A DNA stretch of 64,000 nt from Myxococcales bacterium (lineage in GTDB: Bacteria > Myxococcota_A > Polyangia > Fen-1088), in NCBI GenBank assembly GCA_003142855.1, contig PLNW01000136.1:1-64000 (forward strand), written 5' to 3'. Both the position numbers and the translations under genes were made by a program. How positions within the stretch are numbered: the stretch's first letter is position 1; the number at the start of each line of letters is the position of its first letter. Below are positions 56,782 to 64,000 of this stretch, in pieces. The notes under the pieces are model-generated. The model was not told the origin of the DNA and searched no databases. It saw only the letters and a list, made by a program, of their open reading frames with translations.

Positions 56782-57696
56782 TTGTTTCCGGAACCGTCCA
56801 TCGATCGCTCGACCGCTGCAGAGTCAAGCTCAGCCCGACGTGCCTCGGCCAGTCTGCTTGTGTCGGCGATTTTGTTCGCAGTCATGGCCATGCTGGCGCG
56901 GCTGGTTTCGCGTGGCATCCCGGGGCCGCAGGTGGCGCTGGTGCGCTTCTGTGTGGGGATTCTGGCGGTGGCGGGCGCGTGGACGGTTTTTCGCGTCGAA
57001 TTGCGGCCGCACCGCTGGCGTTGGTTGATTGCGCGCGGCCTTTTTGGTGGCGCGTCTGTGCTGCTGTACTTCACTTGCATCGAGCAACTGGGCGTCGGCC
57101 GGGCCACCTTGCTCAACTACACGTCGCCGGTCTGGTCGTTGCTATTCAGCTGGGCCCTGCTCAAGGAGCGTCCGCGTCGGCACGCCGTGCCTGCGCTGGT
57201 GCTGACCCTGATCGGCGTTGTGTTGATCGTCGGCAGCGGGGGCGGAAGTTGGCGTGTGAGCGGCTGGGACTTGGTCGCTGAGCTGTCAGCGGTGTTTGCG
57301 GGCATGGCAGTGACGGCCATCCGCGCGGCCCGCCGAGCCGGCGACGACGGCACTCCAGCCGAGAGCCACTGGTCGGTGTTCGCTTCGTTCACTCTGCTGG
57401 GCGCGCTGGCCACCTTGCCGCCTTCGCTGCCGCCCTTTGGCCACTGGGTGGCTCCTGGCGCGCGCGAATGGCTGCTCCTTCTCTTGGTGGGCGTGACCGG
57501 CGTGTGGGCCCAGCTCATCATGACCCGCGCGCTCAAGCATGTGACCGCGACGGCCATGGGAATCATTCTTCAGGTCACAGTGGTGCTCACCGTAGTGGGC
57601 GGGCTGATCTTTTTCGGCGAAGTGATGACCCTGCGTTCGGCCATCGGCAGCGCGATTACGGTCGTTGGCGTGTTGTGGGTCGTGTACTCGGAATGA
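56782..57696 (+). CDS. EamA/DMT-family transporter
   Basis: A 304-residue integral membrane protein with ten helices in two EamA repeats. MLARLVSRGIPGPQVALVRF and LLNYTSPVWSLLFSWALLKE are typical of the first repeat, and ITVVGVLWVVYSE of the end of the second. Members export amino acids, nucleosides or other small metabolites; the substrate is unknown. The start is TTG 56782 at best, with GAG upstream; a later start cannot be excluded. A strong palindrome follows three bases beyond the stop. Confidence 0.85.
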   Translation: MFPEPSIDRSTAAESSSARRASASLLVSAILFAVMAMLARLVSRGIPGPQVALVRFCVGILAVAGAWTVFRVELRPHRWRWLIARGLFGGASVLLYFTCIEQLGVGRATLLNYTSPVWSLLFSWALLKERPRRHAVPALVLTLIGVVLIVGSGGGSWRVSGWDLVAELSAVFAGMAVTAIRAARRAGDDGTPAESHWSVFASFTLLGALATLPPSLPPFGHWVAPGAREWLLLLLVGVTGVWAQLIMTRALKHVTATAMGIILQVTVVLTVVGGLIFFGEVMTLRSAIGSAITVVGVLWVVYSE

Positions 57697-57698
57697 CA

Positions 57699-57719
57699 GG
57701 GGCGACCTGCGGTCGCCCC
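57699..57719. terminator. Perfect 9-bp hairpin between convergent genes
   Basis: GGGGCGACC and GGTCGCCCC with a TGC loop, between the DMT transporter stop and the DacB stop. There is no T-run, so it may be a repeat element with terminator function rather than a classical terminator. Same palindrome as at 42725-42743. Confidence 0.5.
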
Positions 57720-57730
57720 CTCGGCTGCAC

Positions 57731-59710
57731 CTACGGGTCGTTGCCGGGCGTGCCGAAGTCCTTCAGCGCTTGGTCGATACCTTCACCTGACTTCCGCGCC
57801 GGCGTACTCTCGGGCAGCTCGCTTTCGCCCTCCAGCTCGGCGGTCTCGCCGCCGGTCTCCAGATCCTCGGTCGGCATGGCTTGTTCGGCCGGTGCAGGGC
57901 CGAGCGTGCCGCGCGCATAGCGCATCATCGCGTTCACGGCACTCACCTGGGCGCTGCGCACGTTGGTGACCGCGCGCCGACGGTGGCCTTCGACCATGAT
58001 GGAGAAAGCCACCACGTCGGACTTGTCGCCCACGTAGCCCGAGAGACAGGACACGCCATTGAGCGTGCCGGTCTTGGCGCGCACCCGCTCGGCCGCCGAC
58101 GAGTTGCGGAAACGATTGCGGGTGGTGCCGTCCACGCCACCCACTGAGAGCGATTGCAGCAGGTCGGGCCCCACGCGCGGGTCGAAATACAGCTTGTGCA
58201 GCAGGTCCGCCATGGTAGCCGGGGCGACGCGATTCTGGTGGCCTAGGCCTGAGCCATTGGCCGGCAAGTAACCCGACGAGGGCACACCGAGGTCAGTGAG
58301 CGCCTCACGCAAGGCACGCACGCCCTTGGCGGTGTTGGCGCTGCCACCGTAGGTTTCGGCGCCCGCCGCTTCCAACACGCGCTCGGCCCACTCGTTGTCC
58401 GAGTTCTTGTTGACCCGACGAATGAGCAAAGGCAGGGGGGCTGACTCGTGCACGGCGAGCATGGTGGGGCCGGGCGCCGCGCGCCTGCGCAGCAAGGCCA
58501 CCGGCGTGTCAGCAAGGCGGGTCGCGGACGCAAGCTGCAGGTCGGCGTCCACGGGCGTGCCGACCAAGCGATCGCGTCCCTCGCCGGTGTACACGCCGGC
58601 CATGCCCCGCACCTCGATGCCTGCCTGGACCAGCGCCGCGCGCATCAAGATCGCCGCGTACAGGGTGTCACTGGGCGGTGCCCGGCGGATGACGATGCCA
58701 TGACGACCGAGCCCGATCTTGCCAGTAACCAGGACCTGGATGTGCTCGCCCGCGCGGGACACGGACACGGCGATGCGGCCCCGGCCCTTGACGGTCACCG
58801 CTTGGTTCACCAGTCGCAGGGCATCGTAGCCAGGCCACAAGGAGGCGAGGGCATTGGCGCCGACCTTGTCGCCCGGCCGCACGCGCACTTCAATGGCCGA
58901 CCAGCCCACCCGTACCGGCGAGCGGCCCGCGACGAAGGCCTCGTCAGAACCGAGGCGCCGCGGATCGCCCAGCACGCGGCCCTCGACACGCGTGACACCC
59001 CGGCGGGCCAGATCCTCGGCCATGGCCGCGATGTGCGTGTCTCGCAGCGAAGGATCGCCACTGCCCCGCAGAATCAAGTCGCCGGCAATGGTCCCATCCC
59101 CGTCGGGCGGAGGCCCTGACAGCTCGGTACGGAAGCGCCAGGTGCTGCCCAGGCGCAAGAGCGCCGTCGCGGTCGCCAGGACCTTCTGATTGGATGCGGG
59201 ATCCATGAGCACCGAGCCGCGCCGGGTGTAGAGCACGTGGCCGGTAGCCAGGTCCAGCACGCGCATGCCCACGCGCAGCCGGCCCAACACGCCGCCGTGG
59301 ACGATGCGCGTGAGCGCCTCTTGCAAGGCCAAGATGCGCTCGCGATTGGGATCGTCGGCAGCGGGAGCCGGCCTTTCGATCTCAGTGGGCGGAGTCCATG
59401 GGGCAGCGGCAGGCTTGCTGGCCGGAATTGCTGAGTTGCCAACTCTGCTTTGCGCAGAACGAACCGCGGCGCTAGTCGGCGAAACTGGAGGCTTTGCAGT
59501 GGTGGTGGCCGGCCCAGCCGTGTTGGCGGGCCTGAAAGGCCGGGGCGCTGTCGCTGGGCTGTGAAAAATGATGGGCGTGGGGCGACCGAGCTTGGCAAAG
59601 GGCGCGGGCTTTTGCTGGATGCCAGCGGCCTGGCTCGCGGGCAGAGCGGACGCCGTCACACCGAGAAGAAGAAGCGCGAACAGGGCGGCTTTTCGATGTT
59701 GGTGCTTCAT
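57731..59710 (-). CDS. dacB: D-alanyl-D-alanine carboxypeptidase/endopeptidase (PBP4, S13 family)
   Basis: A 659-residue penicillin-binding protein 4. A signal peptide (ALFALLLLGVTASALPASQA) is followed by a Pro/Ala-rich region to about residue 120. Then come the active-site motifs: Ser 173 in SNQK (SxxK), Ser 437 in SDN (SxN), Lys 546 in KTG. It trims pentapeptides and cleaves cross-links in the peptidoglycan. The acidic tail (LETGGETAELEGESELPEST) is extra. Its stop converges with the transporter gene, and the FGE-like gene starts four bases upstream on the same strand, suggesting an operon. Confidence 0.94.
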   Translation of the reverse strand: MKHQHRKAALFALLLLGVTASALPASQAAGIQQKPAPFAKLGRPTPIIFHSPATAPRPFRPANTAGPATTTAKPPVSPTSAAVRSAQSRVGNSAIPASKPAAAPWTPPTEIERPAPAADDPNRERILALQEALTRIVHGGVLGRLRVGMRVLDLATGHVLYTRRGSVLMDPASNQKVLATATALLRLGSTWRFRTELSGPPPDGDGTIAGDLILRGSGDPSLRDTHIAAMAEDLARRGVTRVEGRVLGDPRRLGSDEAFVAGRSPVRVGWSAIEVRVRPGDKVGANALASLWPGYDALRLVNQAVTVKGRGRIAVSVSRAGEHIQVLVTGKIGLGRHGIVIRRAPPSDTLYAAILMRAALVQAGIEVRGMAGVYTGEGRDRLVGTPVDADLQLASATRLADTPVALLRRRAAPGPTMLAVHESAPLPLLIRRVNKNSDNEWAERVLEAAGAETYGGSANTAKGVRALREALTDLGVPSSGYLPANGSGLGHQNRVAPATMADLLHKLYFDPRVGPDLLQSLSVGGVDGTTRNRFRNSSAAERVRAKTGTLNGVSCLSGYVGDKSDVVAFSIMVEGHRRRAVTNVRSAQVSAVNAMMRYARGTLGPAPAEQAMPTEDLETGGETAELEGESELPESTPARKSGEGIDQALKDFGTPGNDP

Positions 59711-59714
59711 TCTT

Positions 59715-60398
59715 TCATCTCGCTACACATCGAAATCCCAAGTCGCCGTCGCGATGTTGAGGATCCCAGGCGTTTCGGTTGGCGACGCGCGGCTCGACGA
59801 AGTAGCTGCAACACGAGCCGCCCCGCACCACGCGCCGGCTGGGATCGAAATTGTACTTGTCCGCAGTCCACTCCCACACATTGCCGGCCATGTCGTCGAC
59901 GCCATAGGGGCTGGCGCCTTGCGGATAGCTGCCCACTTTGGTGGGGTGACCCGGGTTCTTGCCCGCGCAGGGACCTTCGTTTTCGAAATTGCCCCAGTTG
60001 GCGCGGCTGCAGTCGAGGTCGTTGCCCCAAGGATATTCGCGGCCGTCGGTTCCCCGCGCTGCCTTCTCCCATTCGTCTTCATTGGGCAGACGACCGCCGG
60101 CAAATGCGCAATAGGCGCGTGCCTCGTGCCAGTTCACATTGGTGACCGGCAATTCCGGGTCTTGGGCCAGATCGATGGCCGGCTGGGCACAGCGATGGCT
60201 GGCCACACAGCGCGCGTACATGGCGCGCGTGACCTCAGTGCGGTCGATCTTGTACGCAGGCAGGTTACGCTTGCTGAGGGGCCGTTCGTCGTCGGCGCCG
60301 CGCGTGGATCCTTTCACAAATGGCCCGGCGGGAATGAGCACGCGCTCGGGTTTGCCTTCAGTGGCAAGCAACAATGCCGAAAAAAGCATGAGGCGCAT
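59715..60398 (-). CDS. Formylglycine-generating-enzyme-like (SUMF1/PvdO) protein
   Basis: A 227-residue exported protein with the FGE/SUMF1 fold: RVLIPAGPFVKGSTRGADDE, YKIDRTEVTRAMYARCV, LPVTNVNWHEARAYCAFAGG, RLPNEDEWEKAARGTDGREY, PWGNDLDCSRANWGNF, MAGNVWEWTAD and VVRGGSCCSYF. These proteins are often carbohydrate- or substrate-binding modules rather than true formylglycine enzymes; the paired active-site Cys could not be confirmed. A short signal (MLFSALLLATEG) is present. The ATG at 60398 overlaps the GIY-YIG stop (TGATG), so translation is coupled. It likely acts with DacB in the envelope. Confidence 0.88.
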   Translation of the reverse strand: MRLMLFSALLLATEGKPERVLIPAGPFVKGSTRGADDERPLSKRNLPAYKIDRTEVTRAMYARCVASHRCAQPAIDLAQDPELPVTNVNWHEARAYCAFAGGRLPNEDEWEKAARGTDGREYPWGNDLDCSRANWGNFENEGPCAGKNPGHPTKVGSYPQGASPYGVDDMAGNVWEWTADKYNFDPSRRVVRGGSCCSYFVEPRVANRNAWDPQHRDGDLGFRCVAR

Positions 60399-60667
60399 CA
60401 CGCGAGAGCCGCCTCGCTGGCCAACGCCAGCTTCGCCTTGCGGGGCAGTGCCTTGATGGCAGCCTCGCGCCGCAAGGCCGAACCCTGGGATCGCTCGCGC
60501 TCGACATGCACGATCGCCACTGGCCGCCGGCCTCGCGTGTAGCGCGCGCCGCGACCCTGGTTGTGCTGGGCCACGCGCGCGTTCACGTCACGGGCGATTC
60601 CCGTGTACAAGGATCCATCGCGGCATCGGACCACGTACACGAACCAGGCGGGCATTGGATTTTCCAA
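60398..60667 (-). CDS. GIY-YIG-superfamily small protein (YhbQ-like)
   Basis: An 89-residue single-domain GIY-YIG protein: WFVYVVRCRDGSLYTGIARD with the two Tyr-centred strands, then VNARVAQHNQGRGARYTRGR and the C-terminal basic half. Members of this small class (UPF0213) are DNA nuclease-like, of uncertain role. It is the first cistron of an apparent unit with the FGE-like protein and DacB, an odd functional combination. Confidence 0.9.
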   Translation of the reverse strand: MENPMPAWFVYVVRCRDGSLYTGIARDVNARVAQHNQGRGARYTRGRRPVAIVHVERERSQGSALRREAAIKALPRKAKLALASEAALA

Positions 60668-60753
60668 CTATGACGACTGCCAAAGAGGAGAGCAATTTTC
60701 TGGGGTTTAGGTCAGTGGTGACTCTTTCTACATCGGCAGCCCGCAGGCACCAC

Positions 60754-61674
60754 TCAAGCCTGCAGACGTTCTAGCCGGGCCAGTGCTTCCTCTACCCAGG
60801 GCACGAGTTCTTCGCCGCCGTCAGCAGCCAATGCCATGTAGCGCCGCAGGTGCTCCACCGCCTGACGCTGACTACCCAGGTTTTCGAGGGCGGTTGCCAG
60901 GTTGTAGTGCGCGTCGGCGAAGTCAGGGGCGGCCTGCACTACCCGCCGCAGTTCCGAGGCTGCCAGCTCGACTTCGCCCAACTCGTGAAGGATGCGGGCT
61001 AGGTTGTAGCGCGCCTCGGTCTGGTCAGGGTCGAGGGCCAAAGCTGCCTCGAACGAAGCACGCGCCGCCCCCGCATCGCCCGAGTTATAGGCCAGAGTGC
61101 CCAGATTGGTGTGACCCGCGGCAAGCCCAGGGTCAGCCGCCAAGGCTTGGCGATAGGCCGCCACGGCCTCGTCTGTTTTGCCGCTCGCTTCTTGCGCCAG
61201 CGCGAACGTGAACCATTGGTAGGCCGACCGCTCGATCCCGTCGGGATTGGTCAGCGTGGGTCGCGGAGTGGGCAGGGCCGCCACCGAAGCTGCGCGGGCC
61301 GCCAGATCGCCCAGGCCGAAGTCGAACAGACGCTGGCCGTTGACTTCGAAGGCCGCTCCGTCGGTGACAAGCGCCAGCGTATTTCCATCCCAGACCACGC
61401 GCAGGCGTTCCAGTGGCCGATTCACTGTAGGAAGCGCGGCACGCACGGCATCCAACGCCTTGCGGATCTGCGCGGGCGAGAAGCCGCGCTCGACCAGTTC
61501 CTTGGCTGCGCGCACCGCCACCAGATCTTGGAAAGTGTAGGTCTGACGCGCCCCCCGTCGTCGCGACGGGCCCACGAAGCCAGACTGCGACCAGTAGCGC
61601 AGCTTGGGCTCGGGTACGCCGAGAATGCGAGATACCGTGGCGAATGTGTACTCTTGCTCGACCACGCTGGCCAT
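60754..61674 (-). CDS. MerR-type DNA-binding domain fused to TPR repeats
   Basis: A 306-residue fusion. The N-terminal 70 residues form a MerR-like winged helix (YTFATVSRILGVPEPKLRYW, ARQTYTFQDLVAVRAAKEL). From about residue 150 there are four TPRs (AAYRQALAADPGLAAGHTNL, GTLAYNSGDAGAARASFEAA, ARYNLARILHELGEVELAAS and AHYNLATALENLGSQRQAVE). It should bind DNA and another protein, so it may be a regulator whose effector is protein binding. Its ATG overlaps the stop of the upstream gene by one base (TGATG), giving strict coupling. No target known. Confidence 0.88.
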   Translation of the reverse strand: MASVVEQEYTFATVSRILGVPEPKLRYWSQSGFVGPSRRRGARQTYTFQDLVAVRAAKELVERGFSPAQIRKALDAVRAALPTVNRPLERLRVVWDGNTLALVTDGAAFEVNGQRLFDFGLGDLAARAASVAALPTPRPTLTNPDGIERSAYQWFTFALAQEASGKTDEAVAAYRQALAADPGLAAGHTNLGTLAYNSGDAGAARASFEAALALDPDQTEARYNLARILHELGEVELAASELRRVVQAAPDFADAHYNLATALENLGSQRQAVEHLRRYMALAADGGEELVPWVEEALARLERLQA

Positions 61675-62168
61675 CAGAAGCTCGCCTCCACGTCAGCGTC
61701 GATGAACACGCGCGATCCTTGCGCGCGAATCTGGATTTCGGTGCGCACGCCCTTGGGTCGCATGCTGGTCACGCGCAAGACCTCGCGGCAGGCAAGGGCA
61801 TCCATGCGCGCCTTGATGGTCAGGTCAGCGCGCAGGAGGGCGGCCAGGCGTTGCGCCGTGCCCGCGTCGCCGGGCTCGCGCAGCACGGCCTCGAGGCTGT
61901 CCAGGTCCACGGTCACCATGGTCGACCCGAGGTAGGAATCCTTGCCACTGCGTTCCGCCCGCTGCCCCTCGGAGATCACCTCGGCTCGGTCTAGGATGGC
62001 GTCGAGCGCCGCGCGCGACAGGCGCTCGCGCACCTCGCGCTCGAACATGGCGATGCGCAAGGCACGCGCCATGGGGCGAAGAAGAAGTGATTGCCCGGCG
62101 CGCTTGGGACGCGCCGGGTTCTCGGCTGCTGATGCGGAACACGACTCTGTAAGGCTATGTCGTGCCAT
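61674..62168 (-). CDS. Hypothetical protein coupled to the MerR-TPR regulator
   Basis: A protein of 132-164 residues depending on start (ATG 62168 or 62072). The core is FEREVRERLSRAALDAILDR, SYLGSTMVTVDLDSLEAVLR, then ALACREVLRVTSMRPKGVRT and IQIRAQGSRVFIDADVEASF. It is mixed helix and strand with no membrane segment and no recognised family. It overlaps the MerR-TPR start (TGATG), so it may be a partner of that regulator. Codon use is like the neighbours. Confidence 0.65.
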   Translation of the reverse strand: MARHSLTESCSASAAENPARPKRAGQSLLLRPMARALRIAMFEREVRERLSRAALDAILDRAEVISEGQRAERSGKDSYLGSTMVTVDLDSLEAVLREPGDAGTAQRLAALLRADLTIKARMDALACREVLRVTSMRPKGVRTEIQIRAQGSRVFIDADVEASF

Positions 62169-62219
62169 GTAGATAGATGTAGGATAAAGCGAAAGCGCCG
62201 AGACACCAAATTTTCTGAT

Positions 62220-62966
62220 CTACGAGACTTCCACCTTCGCTTCCGGATCGAACGGATTGGTCCGCACAGCGAGGGAGAAGAGGTAGGCGTACGTAGACCG
62301 CAGATGCTGCATGTGTCGCAGCCACTCCCTGACCAGCCAGTCGTAGGCGCGTTTTATGTCGTTCTCGAGGTGCATGCGATCCGCGTCGGGCAAGTTGGCC
62401 ACGCTGGGCCGATGGGCCAGCTCGTCAGCCAGGTGGAACACCGACCACAGCATCTCGGTCAGGGTCTCGTGCTCAAGCAGGTTGGGGTTCTCAAGCAGGC
62501 GCAGCAAGAAGTCGCGCTGTTGTTCAAGCGTGATCTTCAACAGAGCCAGATCGCCCCGGCCTGCCTCGATCGCAGGTTCGTGGCCTCGCAGCACGGTTTG
62601 CATTTTCGCAAAGTGCGCTTCAGTCCAAGCCCCGTCGATCCTGAGATGTTTGCGCACGTCTTCCGCTCGCCCGTCGAACGCAGAAAGCAGCCGTAGCAGC
62701 GGGGTGCCGACGTGACTGAAGAAGACACCGACGGCCACGTTCAGCTTTCTCCGATTCGCCTGGCGTTCACGTGCATTGAGCAGCTGATCAAAGACGAGGG
62801 TGGCCATCACCGCCTGCACGAACAGGAAGGCGACGTCCATCAGCAGGTAGAAGACGATGTCGTGGGCGTTGCGGAAGATGACCCAGTGGAGCGCATAGGC
62901 CGCTGCCGACGGCAGCAGCAGCAAGACGGCGAGTAGGATCTTGTGGCGTGATTCGCGGCTTTTCAC
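62220..62966 (-). CDS. Membrane protein with two N-terminal helices, function unknown
   Basis: A 248-residue protein. Two membrane helices occupy residues about 8-28 and 38-62 (LLAVLLLLPSAAAYALHWVI, then LLMDVAFLFVQAVMATLVF). The remaining 185 residues are soluble and helical (KILLKITLEQ-like heptads, HLENDIKRAYDWLVREW, MQHLRSTYAYLFSLAVR), probably cytoplasmic. No known domain recognised. It is divergent from the partial kinase, 92 bases apart, and may share its promoter region, suggesting a functional link. Confidence 0.72.
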   Translation of the reverse strand: MKSRESRHKILLAVLLLLPSAAAYALHWVIFRNAHDIVFYLLMDVAFLFVQAVMATLVFDQLLNARERQANRRKLNVAVGVFFSHVGTPLLRLLSAFDGRAEDVRKHLRIDGAWTEAHFAKMQTVLRGHEPAIEAGRGDLALLKITLEQQRDFLLRLLENPNLLEHETLTEMLWSVFHLADELAHRPSVANLPDADRMHLENDIKRAYDWLVREWLRHMQHLRSTYAYLFSLAVRTNPFDPEAKVEVS

Positions 62967-63058
62967 CGGGCCAGGTTACATCGAAGTGGGGCCGGCGTGA
63001 TAACATGAACCCTGGCTGTCGGTGAGTATCTCCGGCGCCTCGATGACTGGGAGGCTAC

Positions 63059-64000
63059 GTGGAACGACCCTCCACACAACGCAACCGCACCGACACGGGC
63101 AGCATGCAACCCATGCTGCCGCCGGGCGAGATCATCCCGAACACGCGCTATCGCATTGTCACCCGTGTGGGCGCGGGTGCCATGGGCGCGGTCTATCTGG
63201 CCGAGCATGTGGACCTGGAAAAGCGCGTGGCGCTCAAGACGTTGCACGCGGCCAGCGCACGCGACCCCAAGGCCATCGAACGCTTTCGTCAAGAAGCCCG
63301 CGCAGCCTCGAAGATCGGCAATCCCAACATCTGCGACGTCACCGACTTTGGCGAGTTGCCGGACGGCCAGGTCTTCTTCGTGATGGAGTACATCGACGGG
63401 CCGAGCCTGCGCGCCGAGATAGAGCAGCACGGGCGCATCGGGATCGAGCGGAGCATCGCGATCTTGCGCCAGGTGTGCAAGGCGCTGGGGGCGGCCCATG
63501 GCAAGGGCATCGTTCACCTGGACGTGAAGCCTGACAACATCATGCTGGCGGCAAGGGACCGCCGGCACGACCTGGTCAAAGTCGTGGATTTCGGCATCGC
63601 CGGCCTGGTCAGCGCCGAGCCCGCCCCCGCGGGCAGGCCCGCCGAGGAGAAGTTGGTCGGTACGCCTGACTACCTGGCTCCCGAGCGCATCCGCGGCAAG
63701 CCCTACGATCACCGCGCTGACGTCTATTCGCTGGGGGCCATGGCCTACGAAATGCTGACCGGCGTCTGCCCCTTCTGGGACAAAGACGTCATGACCACGG
63801 TGGCCAACCACCTCACGCAAAAGCCCCAGCCCCTGCGCCAGCGCGCGCCCGAGGCCAAGATCTCGGCGGAGCTGGACACGCTGGTGTTGCAGATGTTGGA
63901 AAAGAATCCGGCGGGGCGACCGCAGAACATGGCGGTGGTCGAGGCCATGCTGTGCGATGCCCAGATCGCGGCGCACGTGCAGACAGAGTGGGACGACCTG
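63059..64000 (+). CDS. Ser/Thr protein kinase, N-terminal 314 residues (runs off the window)
   Basis: A GTG start at 63059 has a strong GGAGG five bases before, and the frame is still open at the window end. A kinase domain begins near residue 22: RVGAGAMGAVYLAE, VALKTL, VMEYIDGP, the catalytic loop IVHLDVKPDNIML, VVDFGIAG, YLAPERIRGKPYD and VYSLGAMAYEMLTG. The catalytic loop reads HLD instead of HRD, so the Arg that contacts the phosphorylated activation loop is absent (non-RD type); Asp, Lys and Asn of the loop are kept. C-terminal sensor or TPR domains, usual in this group, would lie beyond the window. Confidence 0.92.
   Translation, partial: MERPSTQRNRTDTGSMQPMLPPGEIIPNTRYRIVTRVGAGAMGAVYLAEHVDLEKRVALKTLHAASARDPKAIERFRQEARAASKIGNPNICDVTDFGELPDGQVFFVMEYIDGPSLRAEIEQHGRIGIERSIAILRQVCKALGAAHGKGIVHLDVKPDNIMLAARDRRHDLVKVVDFGIAGLVSAEPAPAGRPAEEKLVGTPDYLAPERIRGKPYDHRADVYSLGAMAYEMLTGVCPFWDKDVMTTVANHLTQKPQPLRQRAPEAKISAELDTLVLQMLEKNPAGRPQNMAVVEAMLCDAQIAAHVQTEWDDL

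Overview
The window is GC-rich throughout and reads like a chromosome segment of a myxobacterium-like delta lineage (Myxococcota or a close relative). This is inferred from content: three eukaryotic-type Ser/Thr kinases with myxobacterial domain fusions, an exported protein ending in a Gly-Cys/membrane/poly-Arg sorting tail of the MYXO-CTERM kind, many TPR proteins, a PilZ protein, an NtrC-type two-component pair, and ferredoxin-dependent 2-oxoacid oxidoreductase beside a three-subunit succinate dehydrogenase. No phage or transposase genes were seen.

Layout. 1-5.5 kb: a Pro/Ala-rich partial gene, then a MoxR / DUF58 / BatA-like operon facing an anchored repeat protein. 5.7-13.2 kb: GH3 glycosidase, Nudix hydrolase, large membrane protein, GlgC and a Gfo/Idh/MocA oxidoreductase, then a decayed esterase tail. 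13.2-17.5 kb: membrane protein with a discoidin-like head, CDP-alcohol phosphatidyltransferase, CNNM/CorC protein. 17.7-21.2 kb: tRNA-Phe, a protein with four tandem DsbA-like domains, and a TlpA-like thioredoxin. 21.4-30 kb: conserved hypothetical, ABC1/UbiB-type kinase, KDPG aldolase, sigma-54 response regulator plus histidine kinase, PilZ protein. 30-35 kb: rplM-rpsI, a second CDP-alcohol transferase, a SMUG1-type uracil-DNA glycosylase, a small lipoprotein operon and a DUF4015 protein.

35.2-42.7 kb is the most unusual part. A 1,322-residue kinase / cyclase-like / ATPase / TPR protein faces a 22-codon peptide gene with its own ribosome site, terminator and upstream direct repeats. A decayed duplicate of the kinase C-terminus follows, then a radical SAM gene with an unknown partner.

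42.7-50.6 kb is central carbon metabolism: sdhCAB (minus strand) diverges from a ferredoxin-korA fusion, korB, korC and an acetyltransferase. 50.6-53.3 kb holds a ClpX paralogue without its zinc domain and two toxin-antitoxin pairs. 53.8-64 kb holds metK, an RDD-domain kinase, a frameshifted micro-gene, a DMT transporter, PBP4 (DacB), a formylglycine-generating-enzyme-like protein coupled to a GIY-YIG protein, a MerR-TPR fusion with its coupled neighbour, and the start of another kinase.

Between genes lie several dispersed repeat families: three copies of a mosaic GC-rich element ending in a palindrome, two copies of a 39-bp purine-rich element, and a recurring GGGCGACC hairpin. All functional names come from motif recognition by eye; no database search was possible.
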